From: an uncultured Allobosea sp.
Lineage (GTDB): Bacteria; Pseudomonadota; Alphaproteobacteria; Rhizobiales; Beijerinckiaceae
Assembly: GCF_945957345.1 (NCBI RefSeq)
Contig: NZ_CAMFKW010000051.1
Location: 1 to 35,253 of the forward strand
Direction: 5' to 3'
DNA length: 35,253 bases
Part shown: positions 23,788-32,446 of the stretch, one piece after another
How positions within the stretch are numbered: position 1 is the first letter of the stretch
How the letters are laid out: each line of letters begins with the position of its first letter
Made by a program: the position numbers and the translations under genes
Notes under the pieces: model-generated
What the model saw: only the letters and a program-made list of their open reading frames with translations
What the model was told of the DNA's origin: nothing
Database searches by the model: none

Positions 23788-24183
23788 ATGGTGAAGCCGT
23801 TCCGCGTGGGCCTGCTGCTCCTTGCCGTCGCAGGATCGGGTGCCGCGATGGCCGATGACGACTGCGACGTCCCCCTGGGGCGGTGGCAGCCCCGCGAGGC
23901 CGTGCAGGCGATGGCGCAGGCACGGGGCTGGCAGGTGGACCGGCTCAGGATCGACGACGGTTGCTACCAGATCAGGGGCGCCGACGAGACCGGGCAACCA
24001 TTCAAGGTCAAGATCGATCCCGCCACTCTGGAGATCGTCAAAATCAAGCGCAGGAGCCGCCACGATGGCGGCGACCGGCATGAACGGCGCTCCTCCGCCG
24101 CCGACGCGGCCGACCCGTCTGGCCCGGCGTCTCCGAAATCTCTGTTCGATCGCAGCGAGCCGCCGAAAGCCACTGTGAAATAG
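23788..24183 (+). CDS. Secreted PepSY-domain protein 2
   Basis: This is a 131-residue exported protein. The signal peptide (MVKPFRVGLLLLAVAGSGAAMA) precedes DDDCDVPLGRWQ. The PepSY-like domain spans about 32-90 (REAVQAMAQARGWQVDRLRI, CYQIRGADETGQPFKVKIDP, TLEIVKIKRRS). The C-terminal 40 residues are a basic, then proline/serine-rich tail that the first PepSY protein lacks. Cys26 and Cys59 align with the pair in protein 1. It is the first gene of a probable pair with cytochrome b561, whose start is 61 bases on. PepSY-b561-kinase-regulator neighbourhoods are common in Proteobacteria. The family has no firm biochemical role. A PepSY/b561 electron-transfer role at the membrane is possible. Confidence 0.84.
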   Translation: MVKPFRVGLLLLAVAGSGAAMADDDCDVPLGRWQPREAVQAMAQARGWQVDRLRIDDGCYQIRGADETGQPFKVKIDPATLEIVKIKRRSRHDGGDRHERRSSAADAADPSGPASPKSLFDRSEPPKATVK

Positions 24184-24244
24184 GCGGGCGGACCTCCCCG
24201 TCCCGGGGCGCTGCACCCTTCTGCCCAACGTTGGAGAAATGGCC

Positions 24245-24760
24245 ATGTCTGTTGCAACCGCGCGCTATTCGAAAACTCTGGTCGTCATTCACTGGGTAAC
24301 GGCCCTCGCCGTGCTCGGCGCATGGCTGACGGCAGAGGGCGGCCGTGCGGTGGTTCGGAATCCGCCCTTGCTGCATTTCTGGCTCGGTCTTGCTGTCCTA
24401 ATCTTGGTTGTTCCCCGGCTGATCCTGCGGCTGGTCGAGCCTGCGCCGAATGACGGCTCGCAGCATGGTTGGCTCGCCACCGGCGCCAAGATCGGCCACG
24501 GGCTGCTCTATCTGCTGCTGATCGCCTTGCCGATCACCGGCTGGTACGCCGCCTCGCGCATGGGCGTGTCCGTCTCCTTCCTCGGCCTGCACCTGCCCTC
24601 GATCGCGGCGCCTGTGCAGGGACGTCCCGGCGTGATCGCCGAACTTCACGAGAATGGCGGCACCTTCATCCTCATCCTCGCCGGCTTACACGCCCTGATG
24701 GCGATCTGGCACCAGCTTGTCCTGCGCGACGGAACGCTGCGGCGGATGACCCTGCGCTGA
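24245..24760 (+). CDS. Cytochrome b561 family protein
   Basis: This is a 171-residue four-helix inner-membrane diheme cytochrome b561. Histidine ligands lie at His16 (VVIHWVTA), His44 (LLHFWLG), His85 (KIGHGLLYL), His149 (GLHALMAIW) and possibly His156. The four hydrophobic segments are at about 11-29, 42-62, 83-102 and 140-160. Such proteins pass electrons between quinones and periplasmic acceptors, or reduce superoxide, as in E. coli CybB. The second ATG at 24245 fits a GGAG site eight bases away better than the ATG at 24239, which is only two bases away. The first is not excluded. It follows the PepSY gene and probably shares its promoter. Confidence 0.88.
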   Translation: MSVATARYSKTLVVIHWVTALAVLGAWLTAEGGRAVVRNPPLLHFWLGLAVLILVVPRLILRLVEPAPNDGSQHGWLATGAKIGHGLLYLLLIALPITGWYAASRMGVSVSFLGLHLPSIAAPVQGRPGVIAELHENGGTFILILAGLHALMAIWHQLVLRDGTLRRMTLR

Positions 24761-24773
24761 GAGGGTCTTTCGA

Positions 24774-24791
24774 CTTTCCACCAGTGGAAGG
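24774..24791 (+). terminator. Weak hairpin after cytochrome b561
   Basis: CTTTCCA-CCAG-TGGAAGG forms a seven-pair stem including one G-T pair, 14 bases after the stop. There is no T-run, so this is a weak candidate terminator. Confidence 0.28.
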
Positions 24792-25388
24792 TCCGATGAG
24801 ATTGGCGGTGGCTAAAACGGTGGTACGAACCACGCTGTGAAACCTGGCAATCGCGAACGTATCTGTCACGGTGTAAATCTTCGCCAGGCTCACACCATCT
24901 CGCTAAACGCAAAGCAGCGCCCGTCAGTCGCAAAATAAAGGCGAGGGAGATGATGGTGACCCGTCATTGCCAGGGCAGTTTACGCACTGTCATGCGTATC
25001 CCTCCACGTCGATGACCATGCTCTCATTCGCGCCATCCTGGCCGAGATCGTGGCGGATGCTGCCGTCGATGTGAATCGGCACGCGCTCCGAACCCTATAT
25101 CGGCGCGCGAGCTGACCCCGCTGTCTGCAAGCTTTCGGTCCTGTTATCAGTATGTTGTAGCGAAGTTGTCGGGGTTGGCTTGCATGCCTGACCGGGGTCA
25201 AACAGCGCACCGATCTACACATCACGGGATCATCGGCTCTCCGGCCATCCAGTTCTTCCCCAGGCAGGCCGACGATTTCGCCGCGCGGCGCTGCCGGGAC
25301 CGCTAGGTGGCCCGCATGGAGGAGCTATCGGCACCTGACAGGTTTCTATCGCTGTCCCAGCAGGGCCTCGGATAGCTCACAGGCGGGC
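24792..25388. other. Gene-poor interval between cytochrome b561 and cydC
   Basis: No complete gene is supported in this stretch of about 600 bases. A short minus-strand frame near 24987-25080 reads PIHIDGSIRHDLGQDGAN but has no start context and I do not recognise it. The only notable structure is the inverted-repeat-bounded segment at 25113-25200. The interval may hold relics of lost genes. Confidence 0.5.
25113..25200. repeat. 88-bp segment with 8-bp terminal inverted repeats
   Basis: TGACCCCG (25113-25120) is matched by its exact inverse CGGGGTCA (25193-25200). The interior is more AT-rich than its surroundings and has no open frame. It could be a relic of insertion-sequence ends or a MITE-like element, or chance. 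No target duplication is evident. Confidence 0.28.
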
Positions 25389-26990
25389 TCAATCGAGCGG
25401 TAGCTCGATCACGCCCTCCATCGCGATGTGCCGATGGCTTGCGATGACAACGATCTTCCCACGCAGCCGATCGAGCAATCGGGCGATGAGCCGCCTCGCC
25501 TGCTCGGCATCGAGATGCTCGGTCGGTTCATCGAGAAGGATCAGCGGCTTTGCAGAAAGCCAGGCGCGCGCCAGGTTCAAGCGCTGCGCCTCCCCCAGAG
25601 AAAGCATGCCCTGAGCGATCCACCCGTCGAGACCGCCCGCGTCACGTATTCGTCCGCCGAGCTCCATCGCCTCCAATGCTGCCCAGAGTTCGTCGTCGGG
25701 GGCGGAAGGAGCGAACAGGTTCGCCCTGACCGTGTCCGCGAGGATCGCCGCGTCATGGAGGCAGACCATGGCGAAGGAGCGCCGCTCCGACGCCGTTAAA
25801 GCGGTATCGTCGCCTTGCAGCGCGTCATCCCCGATCCACCCCGCGATCTGCTTCAGCAGGCTGGTCTTGCCGGCGCCGCTCGCACCGACCAAAATCGTCG
25901 GTCGGCCGACCTGCAAATCCAGGGCGAGCGGCTGCTTCAACGGGCGGCCATCGGGTGCCACCCGCTGGAGGGCCCTGCCGTGGAGACGTGACGGCTCGGC
26001 AGGGGCCTCCGTCGGCTCGGCAGAAGACGGCGCGCTTTCGGTCCAGCGTGCGATTGCGGATCGCGCGGCGTGCGCGCGCAACGCGGCGACAGCGATCCGC
26101 GAGACGCCTTGCGCTGTCTCGCCGAGTGCCAGCCACGAGAAGGCGACGAAAACCGAGATGAGCAGATCACCGCTCCTGGCACCGTCGAGCCATGCCGCGG
26201 CGATGGTGCTCGCCGCGGCGACAGGCCCCAGCGTCGAGGCCAGCGCATCCGGCAATGCCTGATGGTGACGCAGATCTTTCAGGCTGAGGTCGGCGCGTGA
26301 AAACCCCTGCAGAGCATCCCAGCACAGTCGCGGCCACCGGCCCTCCGCCCGCAAAGGAACGGCCGAATCGAGGATCGCGCCGACCGCCCCCGCTGCGACG
26401 CTGTCTTCGGCGCGAATCTGGGACAGAAGGCTGACTCCGTGCCTGGCGCAACGCCGGGTTGCGGCGGCGGCGAGCCCAACCAACCCCGCGATTGGGACCA
26501 GCGCCAGCGGTGCGACGAACAGCGTCGCCAGCGAGACCACGGCTAGGCCGACCGCCAGCAGCCCTGCGGGAAAAGTGCTCCGGAGTCGAGTGAAGTCGAC
26601 GTCTTCGACATCGTCGAGATAATCGGCAAGACGGGCCTGATCGGCAAGTTGCCAGCCGACGGCACGCGTGGCCGGCGCCGCGGCCATGGCGTCGAACAAT
26701 GCGATACGGTGCCGGGTCTGATCGACCAGCGCCGCCTTGTGGCCGATCAGCCTCTCGCCATAACGCGCCGCCGTGCGACCAATCGCGAAGAGCCGGATCA
26801 GCGCGCCGGGCACATGATAGTTGAACGTATAGGCGGCAGCCGAAAGGCCGGCCAGCGCGACCGAGCCCAAGAACCAGGCAGAAAGGCCGCCCAGCAGGAG
26901 CCCGCAGAGCAGCGCTGCCAGCGCCAAGGCGCCGGCTTGGCGCCAGAGGCGTGACGACATCCGCTCACGGACCGCTTCATCGGCGTTCAT
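25389..26990 (-). CDS. cydC: Heterodimeric ABC exporter subunit CydC
   Basis: This is a 533-residue fusion of a six-helix membrane domain (about 15-300) and an ATPase domain (about 330-533). It pairs with CydD to move reductants such as glutathione and cysteine, or heme-related cargo, to the periplasm, and is required to assemble cytochrome bd. Walker A is GASGAGKTSLL and Walker B LILLDEPTEHLD. The H-loop is IASHRHIAME. The signature motif is LSLGEAQRL, not LSGGE. The stretch SAAAYTFNYHVPGALIRLFA and the following AIGRTAARYGERL are CydC-like. The ATG at 26990 overlaps the CydD stop (ATGA), which supports the start. It diverges, with cydD, from cydABX. Confidence 0.9.
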   Translation of the reverse strand: MNADEAVRERMSSRLWRQAGALALAALLCGLLLGGLSAWFLGSVALAGLSAAAYTFNYHVPGALIRLFAIGRTAARYGERLIGHKAALVDQTRHRIALFDAMAAAPATRAVGWQLADQARLADYLDDVEDVDFTRLRSTFPAGLLAVGLAVVSLATLFVAPLALVPIAGLVGLAAAATRRCARHGVSLLSQIRAEDSVAAGAVGAILDSAVPLRAEGRWPRLCWDALQGFSRADLSLKDLRHHQALPDALASTLGPVAAASTIAAAWLDGARSGDLLISVFVAFSWLALGETAQGVSRIAVAALRAHAARSAIARWTESAPSSAEPTEAPAEPSRLHGRALQRVAPDGRPLKQPLALDLQVGRPTILVGASGAGKTSLLKQIAGWIGDDALQGDDTALTASERRSFAMVCLHDAAILADTVRANLFAPSAPDDELWAALEAMELGGRIRDAGGLDGWIAQGMLSLGEAQRLNLARAWLSAKPLILLDEPTEHLDAEQARRLIARLLDRLRGKIVVIASHRHIAMEGVIELPLD

Positions 26991-28591
26991 GCCGTACCCT
27001 CCAAATCGCACCCGCCCTGCAGATGGACACGTCGATCCGCGAGCGCGATCAGCTCGGGATCATGGCTTGCCACGAGCACGAGACGATGCGCTGCTGCCTC
27101 GTGCAGGGCGAGACGGATGGTCCGCGCCGCGACCGCGTCGAGCTTGGCGGTCGGCTCGTCCGCGATGATCGTCCTGTCGCTCAGGAGAGCCCGTGCGACA
27201 GCAATCCGCAGCCTTTGCCCCCCTGAAAGATTTGCACCACCGGGTACGATTGGAGCAGCGAGTCCACCGGGCAGCAGCCCATCGTCTAGCAGGCCGAGAC
27301 GCTGTGCCATCGCGCATAGCCGCTCGGAGGTCGGCGGCGGAATATCGGCGCAGATCGCCTCCGCCAACGATCTTCCCACGACGAGACAGTCGATCGCGAT
27401 CCAGACGCAATTCGTCGGGTGGTCGACCTTTTCCGCTGCGTCCGTCACGCCGTCCAAACCAGCGAGACGGCGCAGCAACGTCGATTTCCCAGCGCCACTT
27501 GGGCCGGTGATGACCACGAGGCCGCGCGAAGGGAGATCCAAGTCCACGGCAATCACGTCGACCGGTCTGGCGGGCGAGCGTACAGGGTCGAGCAGGCGAT
27601 CGAGCGCCTCGGCAGCGGCGAGCCCTTCGGCCTTGGCATGATATTGCTCCGATAAGCGTCGGAAAGGCGCGAAGAATTCGGGCGCGATCATCAGGATGAA
27701 GAGGCTCTGCCATAGTTCGAGCCGCGCGAAACCCGGCAGGGTCGCAAGGCCAAGATGCCCGAGGCCGAGGAACACGGCCAACATGGCTATCGACAGCGAC
27801 GCGAAGAAATCGATCAGCCCGGCATTGACGAAGGCGAGGCGCAGCACCCCCATCGTACGCTCGGCATAGGTGTTCATTCGTCCGGACAGCTTGTCGGCCT
27901 CGATCGCGAGCGCGTCATTCGCCAGGATGGTCGGAAGCGCCCGGATACGATCGGCGAACTGGCCGGCGAGTTGCCGGAATGAGCGCTCCTGTTCGGCCGC
28001 GCGCGCCTGCATCGCGCCTCCGACCAACGCAAAGAACACGATCATGACAGGCGTCAGCAGCAGCACGAGCAGGGCCGAGGGCCAGGATACGCTCGCCAGC
28101 GCGGCGGCAGCGAGGAGCGGTCCACCCGCCGTCATCGCGACGGCGGCGCGATGACCCACCACCAGACGCGCGACTGCCTGAGGGTGCCGGTGCAGCGCTA
28201 TGGTCAGGGCGCCGGCCGGCAACGACGTTAGTAACGTCGCCGGCAGGGCCTGCAGCCTTTCGCCCGACAGTGCGCGTAGACCGATCGACACCCGCGTTTC
28301 CGCACTGGCCTGACAGCGCTCGGCCGCATACCCCGCAAGAGCGCCTGCGACGATCAGCGGCGGCAATGCGACTATCGACCACAAGGCCGGATCCCCCCCC
28401 ATCACCAGCCTCCCGACGACGAGTGCCATGCACGCCGCGGCACAGAGGCGCAGGGCGCCCCGCAGGAGCTGCCAGGCGATCAGCCGCCACACCCCGCCTT
28501 TGGCTGCCAAACGCCTGCTGTGAAGCGCCGAGAAAGCTGAAATCGGCGGGGCTGACGCCGGCACGTCGCCGGAAAGAGAGCGGTCTGTCAT
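26987..28591 (-). CDS. cydD: Heterodimeric ABC exporter subunit CydD
   Basis: This is the 534-residue partner of CydC. The membrane domain (about 15-300) has RFVVGHRAAVAMTAG-like and NAGLIDFFASLSIAMLAVFL segments and ends in APEFFAPFRRLSEQYHAKAE, a CydD hallmark. The ATPase domain (about 325-534) has Walker A GPSGAGKSTLL, signature LSGGQRLRIAVARAL, Walker B IIADEPTAKLD and the switch histidine in VASHDPELI. The ATG at 28591 is a fair choice; the frame extends to a TTG at 28615. No clear ribosome site precedes either, so the true start is uncertain. The promoter faces cydA across about 100 bases holding an FNR-like box. The box centre is only 39 bases upstream of this start, so a leaderless or very short leader would be needed if it activates this gene. 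Confidence 0.9.
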   Translation of the reverse strand: MTDRSLSGDVPASAPPISAFSALHSRRLAAKGGVWRLIAWQLLRGALRLCAAACMALVVGRLVMGGDPALWSIVALPPLIVAGALAGYAAERCQASAETRVSIGLRALSGERLQALPATLLTSLPAGALTIALHRHPQAVARLVVGHRAAVAMTAGGPLLAAAALASVSWPSALLVLLLTPVMIVFFALVGGAMQARAAEQERSFRQLAGQFADRIRALPTILANDALAIEADKLSGRMNTYAERTMGVLRLAFVNAGLIDFFASLSIAMLAVFLGLGHLGLATLPGFARLELWQSLFILMIAPEFFAPFRRLSEQYHAKAEGLAAAEALDRLLDPVRSPARPVDVIAVDLDLPSRGLVVITGPSGAGKSTLLRRLAGLDGVTDAAEKVDHPTNCVWIAIDCLVVGRSLAEAICADIPPPTSERLCAMAQRLGLLDDGLLPGGLAAPIVPGGANLSGGQRLRIAVARALLSDRTIIADEPTAKLDAVAARTIRLALHEAAAHRLVLVASHDPELIALADRRVHLQGGCDLEGTA

Positions 28592-28623
28592 CCGTAATGC
28601 ATCGCCGGGAAGCAAAGTAGTGG

Positions 28624-28637
28624 TTGATCCAGATCAG
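28624..28637. promoter_or_regulatory. FNR box between cydD and cydA
   Basis: TTGATCCAGATCAG matches TTGAT-N4-ATCAA with one mismatch at the last base. Its centre is 60 bases upstream of the cydA ATG, the same geometry as the box before phaC. It is the only such site in the gap and fits oxygen control of cytochrome bd. Confidence 0.6.
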
Positions 28638-28690
28638 CACGCTGGAGATAAAGCAAATCTAGACTGATGCATCCGAAAGGGACGCATTCC

Positions 28691-30265
28691 ATGGTTGATC
28701 CGCTGCTCGTCGACCTCTCCCGCCTGCAATTCGCGCTGACGGCCCTCTACCATTTCCTGTTCGTCCCCCTGACACTCGGCCTCTCCATCCTGATCGCGAT
28801 GATGGAGACGGTCTATGTCATGACCCGCCGGACGATCTGGCGCGACATGACGAAATTCTGGGGCGTGCTGTTCGGGATCAATTTCGCGCTCGGCGTTGCG
28901 ACGGGTATCACCATGGAATTCCAGTTCGGCATGAACTGGGCCTATTACTCGCATTATGTCGGCGACGTCTTTGGCGCTCCTCTGGCGATCGAGGGCCTGA
29001 TGGCCTTCTTCCTGGAGGCGACCTTCGTCGGCCTGTTCTTCTTCGGCTGGGACAGGCTGTCGTCGCGCGCGCATCTCGTCGTCACCTGGCTGATGGCTCT
29101 GGGCACGAATTTCTCCGCGCTATGGATTCTGGTGGCGAATGGGTGGATGCAGAATCCGGTGGGCGCCGTGTTCAATCCCGACACGATGCGCATGGAGGTC
29201 TCCGATTTCATGGCGGTGATCTTCAACCCCGTGGCACAGGCCAAGTTCGTGCATACCGTCTCGGCTGGCTATGTCTGCGCCGCCACCTTCGTGCTCGGCG
29301 TCTCCGGCTGGTATCTCCTGAAGGGGCGGCATGTGCAGCTCGCCAAGCGCTCCTTCGTGATCGCGTCGGCCTTCGGCCTAGCGTCGGCTCTGTCAGTCAT
29401 CGTCCTCGGCGACGAGAGCGGCTACGCCCTCACCGACAACCAGAAGATGAAGCTCGCCGCGATCGAGGCGATGTGGGAAACAGAGCCGCCTCCCGCTTCC
29501 TTCACCGCCATCGGCATACCCAGCCTCAAGGATCGTAAGACCCATTACGCGGTTCATATCCCCTGGGTCATGGGGCTCATCGGCACGCGCTCGTTCGATA
29601 CGCCCATCCCCGGCATCAACGAACTGGTCCAGCGCGCAGAAGCGCGCATCCGTGACGGGCTGATCGCTTATGATGCGTTGGAGAAGCTGAAGACCAATCG
29701 CGACGACGGCGTTGCCCGTGCAGCTTTCAATGTGTCGTCCAAGGATCTCGGCTACGCGCTTCTGCTCAAGCAGTTCGTGGCCGATCCGCGCCAGGCCACC
29801 GAACAGCACATCAAGGACGCCGCGTGGTCGACCGTGCCGGGCGTACCGTGGCTGTTCTTTGGCTTCCGGCTGATGGTGGCATGCGCCTTCGTGCTCCTCG
29901 GCGTCTTCGCGGTTTCGCTCTGGCACACGATCCGCGAAACTGAGGCTCCGCGGTGGCTGTTTCGCATGGCGCTGCTGGCGATACCGCTGCCGTGGATCGC
30001 GATCGAAGTCGGCTGGTTCGTCGCCGAATTCGGCCGGCAGCCCTGGATCATCGAGGGCGTGCTGCCGACCTTCCTCGCGACATCGCAACTCGGCGTCTAC
30101 AATCTCATCCTGACCATCGCCGGCTTCACGCTGCTTTACGGCACGCTCGCCGTCATCGAGGTCAAGCTGATGCTCGCCGCGATCCGCAAGGGACCCGACG
30201 TCGCCGATGTGATTGAGCGGTTCGGACCAAGTCAGCGTCCGATAGCACCTTATCCCGCCGAGTAA
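28691..30265 (+). CDS. cydA: Cytochrome bd ubiquinol oxidase subunit I
   Basis: This 524-residue inner-membrane subunit is close in length to E. coli CydA (522). The first heme ligand His21 lies in RLQFALTALYHFLFVPLTLG. Q-loop residues follow, including KDRKTHYAVHIPWVMGLIG, the FDTPIPG segment and a long helix to about residue 385, so the long Q-loop form is indicated. GRQPWIIEGVLPTFLATSQ is a strongly conserved C-terminal motif. The enzyme oxidises ubiquinol and reduces O2 with high affinity and without proton pumping. The ATG at 28691 has AAAGGGA nearby, and the frame extends to 28667 without conserved content. cydB starts 22 bases after this gene. Confidence 0.95.
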   Translation: MVDPLLVDLSRLQFALTALYHFLFVPLTLGLSILIAMMETVYVMTRRTIWRDMTKFWGVLFGINFALGVATGITMEFQFGMNWAYYSHYVGDVFGAPLAIEGLMAFFLEATFVGLFFFGWDRLSSRAHLVVTWLMALGTNFSALWILVANGWMQNPVGAVFNPDTMRMEVSDFMAVIFNPVAQAKFVHTVSAGYVCAATFVLGVSGWYLLKGRHVQLAKRSFVIASAFGLASALSVIVLGDESGYALTDNQKMKLAAIEAMWETEPPPASFTAIGIPSLKDRKTHYAVHIPWVMGLIGTRSFDTPIPGINELVQRAEARIRDGLIAYDALEKLKTNRDDGVARAAFNVSSKDLGYALLLKQFVADPRQATEQHIKDAAWSTVPGVPWLFFGFRLMVACAFVLLGVFAVSLWHTIRETEAPRWLFRMALLAIPLPWIAIEVGWFVAEFGRQPWIIEGVLPTFLATSQLGVYNLILTIAGFTLLYGTLAVIEVKLMLAAIRKGPDVADVIERFGPSQRPIAPYPAE

Positions 30266-30287
30266 CCGCGCGCCGGCAAGGAACACG

Positions 30288-31445
30288 ATGATGATCGATT
30301 TCCTGTTTTCCTATGAAACGCTGCGTCTGACCTGGTGGGTCTTGCTCGGTGTCCTGCTGGTCGGCTTCGCCGTCATGGATGGCTTCGACCTCGGCGTCGG
30401 CGCGCTTCTCCCTTTTGTCGCGAAAGACGATATCGAGCGCCGTGTGGCCATCAATACCGTGGGGCCAGTGTGGGAAGGCAACCAGGTCTGGCTGATCCTG
30501 GGCGGCGGCGCGATCTTTGCGGCGTGGCCAGCGCTCTACGCACTGAGTTTCTCGGGCTTCTACCTCGCGATGTTTCTCGTGCTCTGCGCCCTGATTCTGC
30601 GGCCGGTCGGCTTCAAATATCGCTCGAAGAAACCCGATCCGCTCTGGCGCGAGCGCTGGGACTGGGCGCTTTTCATCGGCGGGGCCGTTCCCGCCCTCAT
30701 CTTCGGCGTGGCGGTCGGTAACACCCTGCAGGGCGTGCCCTTCCACTTCACGCCGGATCTGAGGCCGATCTACGAAGGCAATCTCTTCGGCCTTCTCAAT
30801 CCTCTCGCCATGTATTGCGGCCTCGTCTCCTTGGCGATGCTGGCGATGCACGGCGCGGCGTGGCTGGCCTTCAAGGCCGATGGGCCGGTCGAGGAGCGAG
30901 CCCTGAGGATCGGCTCAATGATGGCCCTGCTGACGGCGGCTCTTTTCGCGGGCGGCGGCGTTCTTGTGTGGTTCGGGCTGCTCGGCGGCTATCGTGTGAC
31001 GTCGCCGATTATCTGGGACGGACCTTCCAACCCCTTGCTGAAGAGCGTCGTCGCAGACCCTACCGCGTGGCTGGCAAATTTCCGCGCTCATCCTGCACTC
31101 TGGACCGTTCCGGCCCTCGGCATCGTCTTCCCGCTTCTGGCGGCGATCGGGTTCAGGGCGCGCTGGGAAGGGCTGACCTTTCTCGCCTCCAAACTCGGCG
31201 TGGCGATGATCGTGGCGACCGTCGGCGTCGCGATGTTCCCGATCCTGCTGCCCTCCAGCAGCAATCCAAGTCACTCGCTTGCAGCATTCGATGCATCGTC
31301 GAGCCGTGCGACATTGCGCAACATGCTGATCGCAACGGTAATCTTCATGCCTCTAATCCTGGCTTATACCGCCTGGGTCTATCGCGTTCTCTGGGGCAAG
31401 GTCACCGAAAAGGGCATCGAGGATGCTGGTCACTCCGCCTACTGA
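30288..31445 (+). CDS. cydB: Cytochrome bd ubiquinol oxidase subunit II
   Basis: This 385-residue subunit has eight to nine transmembrane helices. It begins MIDFLFSYETLRLTWWVLLG, and FAVMDGFDLGVGALLPFVAK and NTVGPVWEGNQVWLILGGGA are diagnostic CydB motifs. The later PVGFKYRSK, GVPFHFTPDLRP and MFPILLPSSSNPSHSL stretches are also conserved. It stabilises the heme-bearing CydA. The ATG at 30288 has AAGGAAC before it; ATG at 30291 is an equal alternative. cydX follows after 24 bases. No heme ligands are expected in this subunit. Confidence 0.95.
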   Translation: MMIDFLFSYETLRLTWWVLLGVLLVGFAVMDGFDLGVGALLPFVAKDDIERRVAINTVGPVWEGNQVWLILGGGAIFAAWPALYALSFSGFYLAMFLVLCALILRPVGFKYRSKKPDPLWRERWDWALFIGGAVPALIFGVAVGNTLQGVPFHFTPDLRPIYEGNLFGLLNPLAMYCGLVSLAMLAMHGAAWLAFKADGPVEERALRIGSMMALLTAALFAGGGVLVWFGLLGGYRVTSPIIWDGPSNPLLKSVVADPTAWLANFRAHPALWTVPALGIVFPLLAAIGFRARWEGLTFLASKLGVAMIVATVGVAMFPILLPSSSNPSHSLAAFDASSSRATLRNMLIATVIFMPLILAYTAWVYRVLWGKVTEKGIEDAGHSAY

Positions 31446-31469
31446 CCATGCTAAGACAGGAGACGCGCC

Positions 31470-31598
31470 ATGTGGTATTTCGCCTGGATACTGGGGCTCG
31501 GCCTTGCAGCCGCCGTGGGCATCCTCAACGCACTCTGGTATGAGCTTCGCACAGTCCGCGAGGAGTCGCAAAATGCGGTCTCGCTGCCGACGCCTTAG
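31470..31598 (+). CDS. cydX: Cytochrome bd small subunit CydX
   Basis: This 42-residue single-helix protein begins MWYFAWILGLGLAAAVGIL and continues NALWYELRTVREESQNAV. This is the YbgT/CydX pattern with the conserved N-terminal MWYFAWILG and a Glu in WYE. It completes the functional bd oxidase in the membrane. CAGGAG precedes the ATG at 31470 by eight bases. It is too short for ordinary gene finders and easy to miss. The gene directly follows cydB. Confidence 0.92.
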   Translation: MWYFAWILGLGLAAAVGILNALWYELRTVREESQNAVSLPTP

Positions 31599-32355
31599 GA
31601 TTTATCCGAGACATCTCCGAGCGGAAAACGGCTGATCTCGCTTCTCGTTCGACATGCTCTTTGATGGCGATAAAGTTCCGCATGGACGCCCCTGCGAAAG
31701 TGTGGCGCTGGCCGATGCTGGGTTGGCGTCATCCAAAGTGATGTTCGTGCAGGGATCGCGCTGGGGCAGCTGAACGACTGAGTGTGATCGGCCCGCTTGG
31801 CTGCCCCCGGTCAAGCAAGCAACTCCAGTGCTTTACGATACCGATCGGCACCAAGACCCTCGCTGAATTACATACCTCCATCAGCGCAATCGCCTGAAGG
31901 GCGAGCCCTGCTGGGTCGCGAGCAGCGTGGACTAAGAGTAAATCCAGCGTTTGGGGGAAGGCTCACCAAGCGGCATAGGTGCCGGCTGAGCGCGTTTGCC
32001 GGAGCCCTCCAGCGCTTCGTCGCCGGACGTCAATTGCGATGCGCCGGGAGCTGTCATTTCATGGATAGCAAGATCGTGGAAGCAGGCGCGGTGGCTCTGT
32101 CCGGGCAAGCAGGAGGCCGTGTTCAGGAAGAGGTGGCAGGGTGATGCCTCATGGTGTCGGCGTGGCGCGCGGCGCCGATGGCTGCTCACGGCTTCGTGAT
32201 CATCGCATCAGATGCGCTGGAAGCCATCTCCCGTGAGATCAAAGGGTCCTGATGACAATTTCCGGATTTTCGCCCTTGAAGCCCCTGTGAGGAGCTTCCG
32301 GAAGAGTTTTACGCCTGTCGGAATGCCTTCCGCCCCTCAAGAATTGTGGGAATAG
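31599..32355. other. Gene-poor interval after cydABX
   Basis: I see no gene with a ribosome site and a recognisable product here. Small frames on both strands (for example 31651-31770 plus) lack homology that I know. The stretch marks the change from the conserved cyd cluster to the accessory unit that follows. No tRNA or attachment site is visible. Confidence 0.5.
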
Positions 32356-32380
32356 TTGATAGCGCACTGTGCTCGATCAA
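32356..32380. promoter_or_regulatory. 25-bp symmetric dyad upstream of the unknown gene
   Basis: The sequence is TTGAT-agc-GCA-ctg-TGC-tcg-ATCAA. The outer five bases and the inner GCA/TGC pairs are perfectly inverted, with three-base spacers throughout. The dyad ends 67 bases before the start codon at 32447. It looks like a binding site for a dimeric regulator, perhaps autoregulation. No -35/-10 pair with good spacing is obvious nearby, but TAGAAT at 32396-32401 may be a -10 element. Confidence 0.42.
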
Positions 32381-32446
32381 GCCCAAGATTTCCCGTAGAA
32401 TATGAGCTATTATTCTCCGAATTCAATCCATCGTCGGAGGTGCGTC

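Noticed and set aside
32356..32369. Reading TTGATAGCGCACTG as an FNR box
   Set aside because: The second half-site is not TCAA. The symmetry extends over 25 bases with other spacing, so it is a different dyad.
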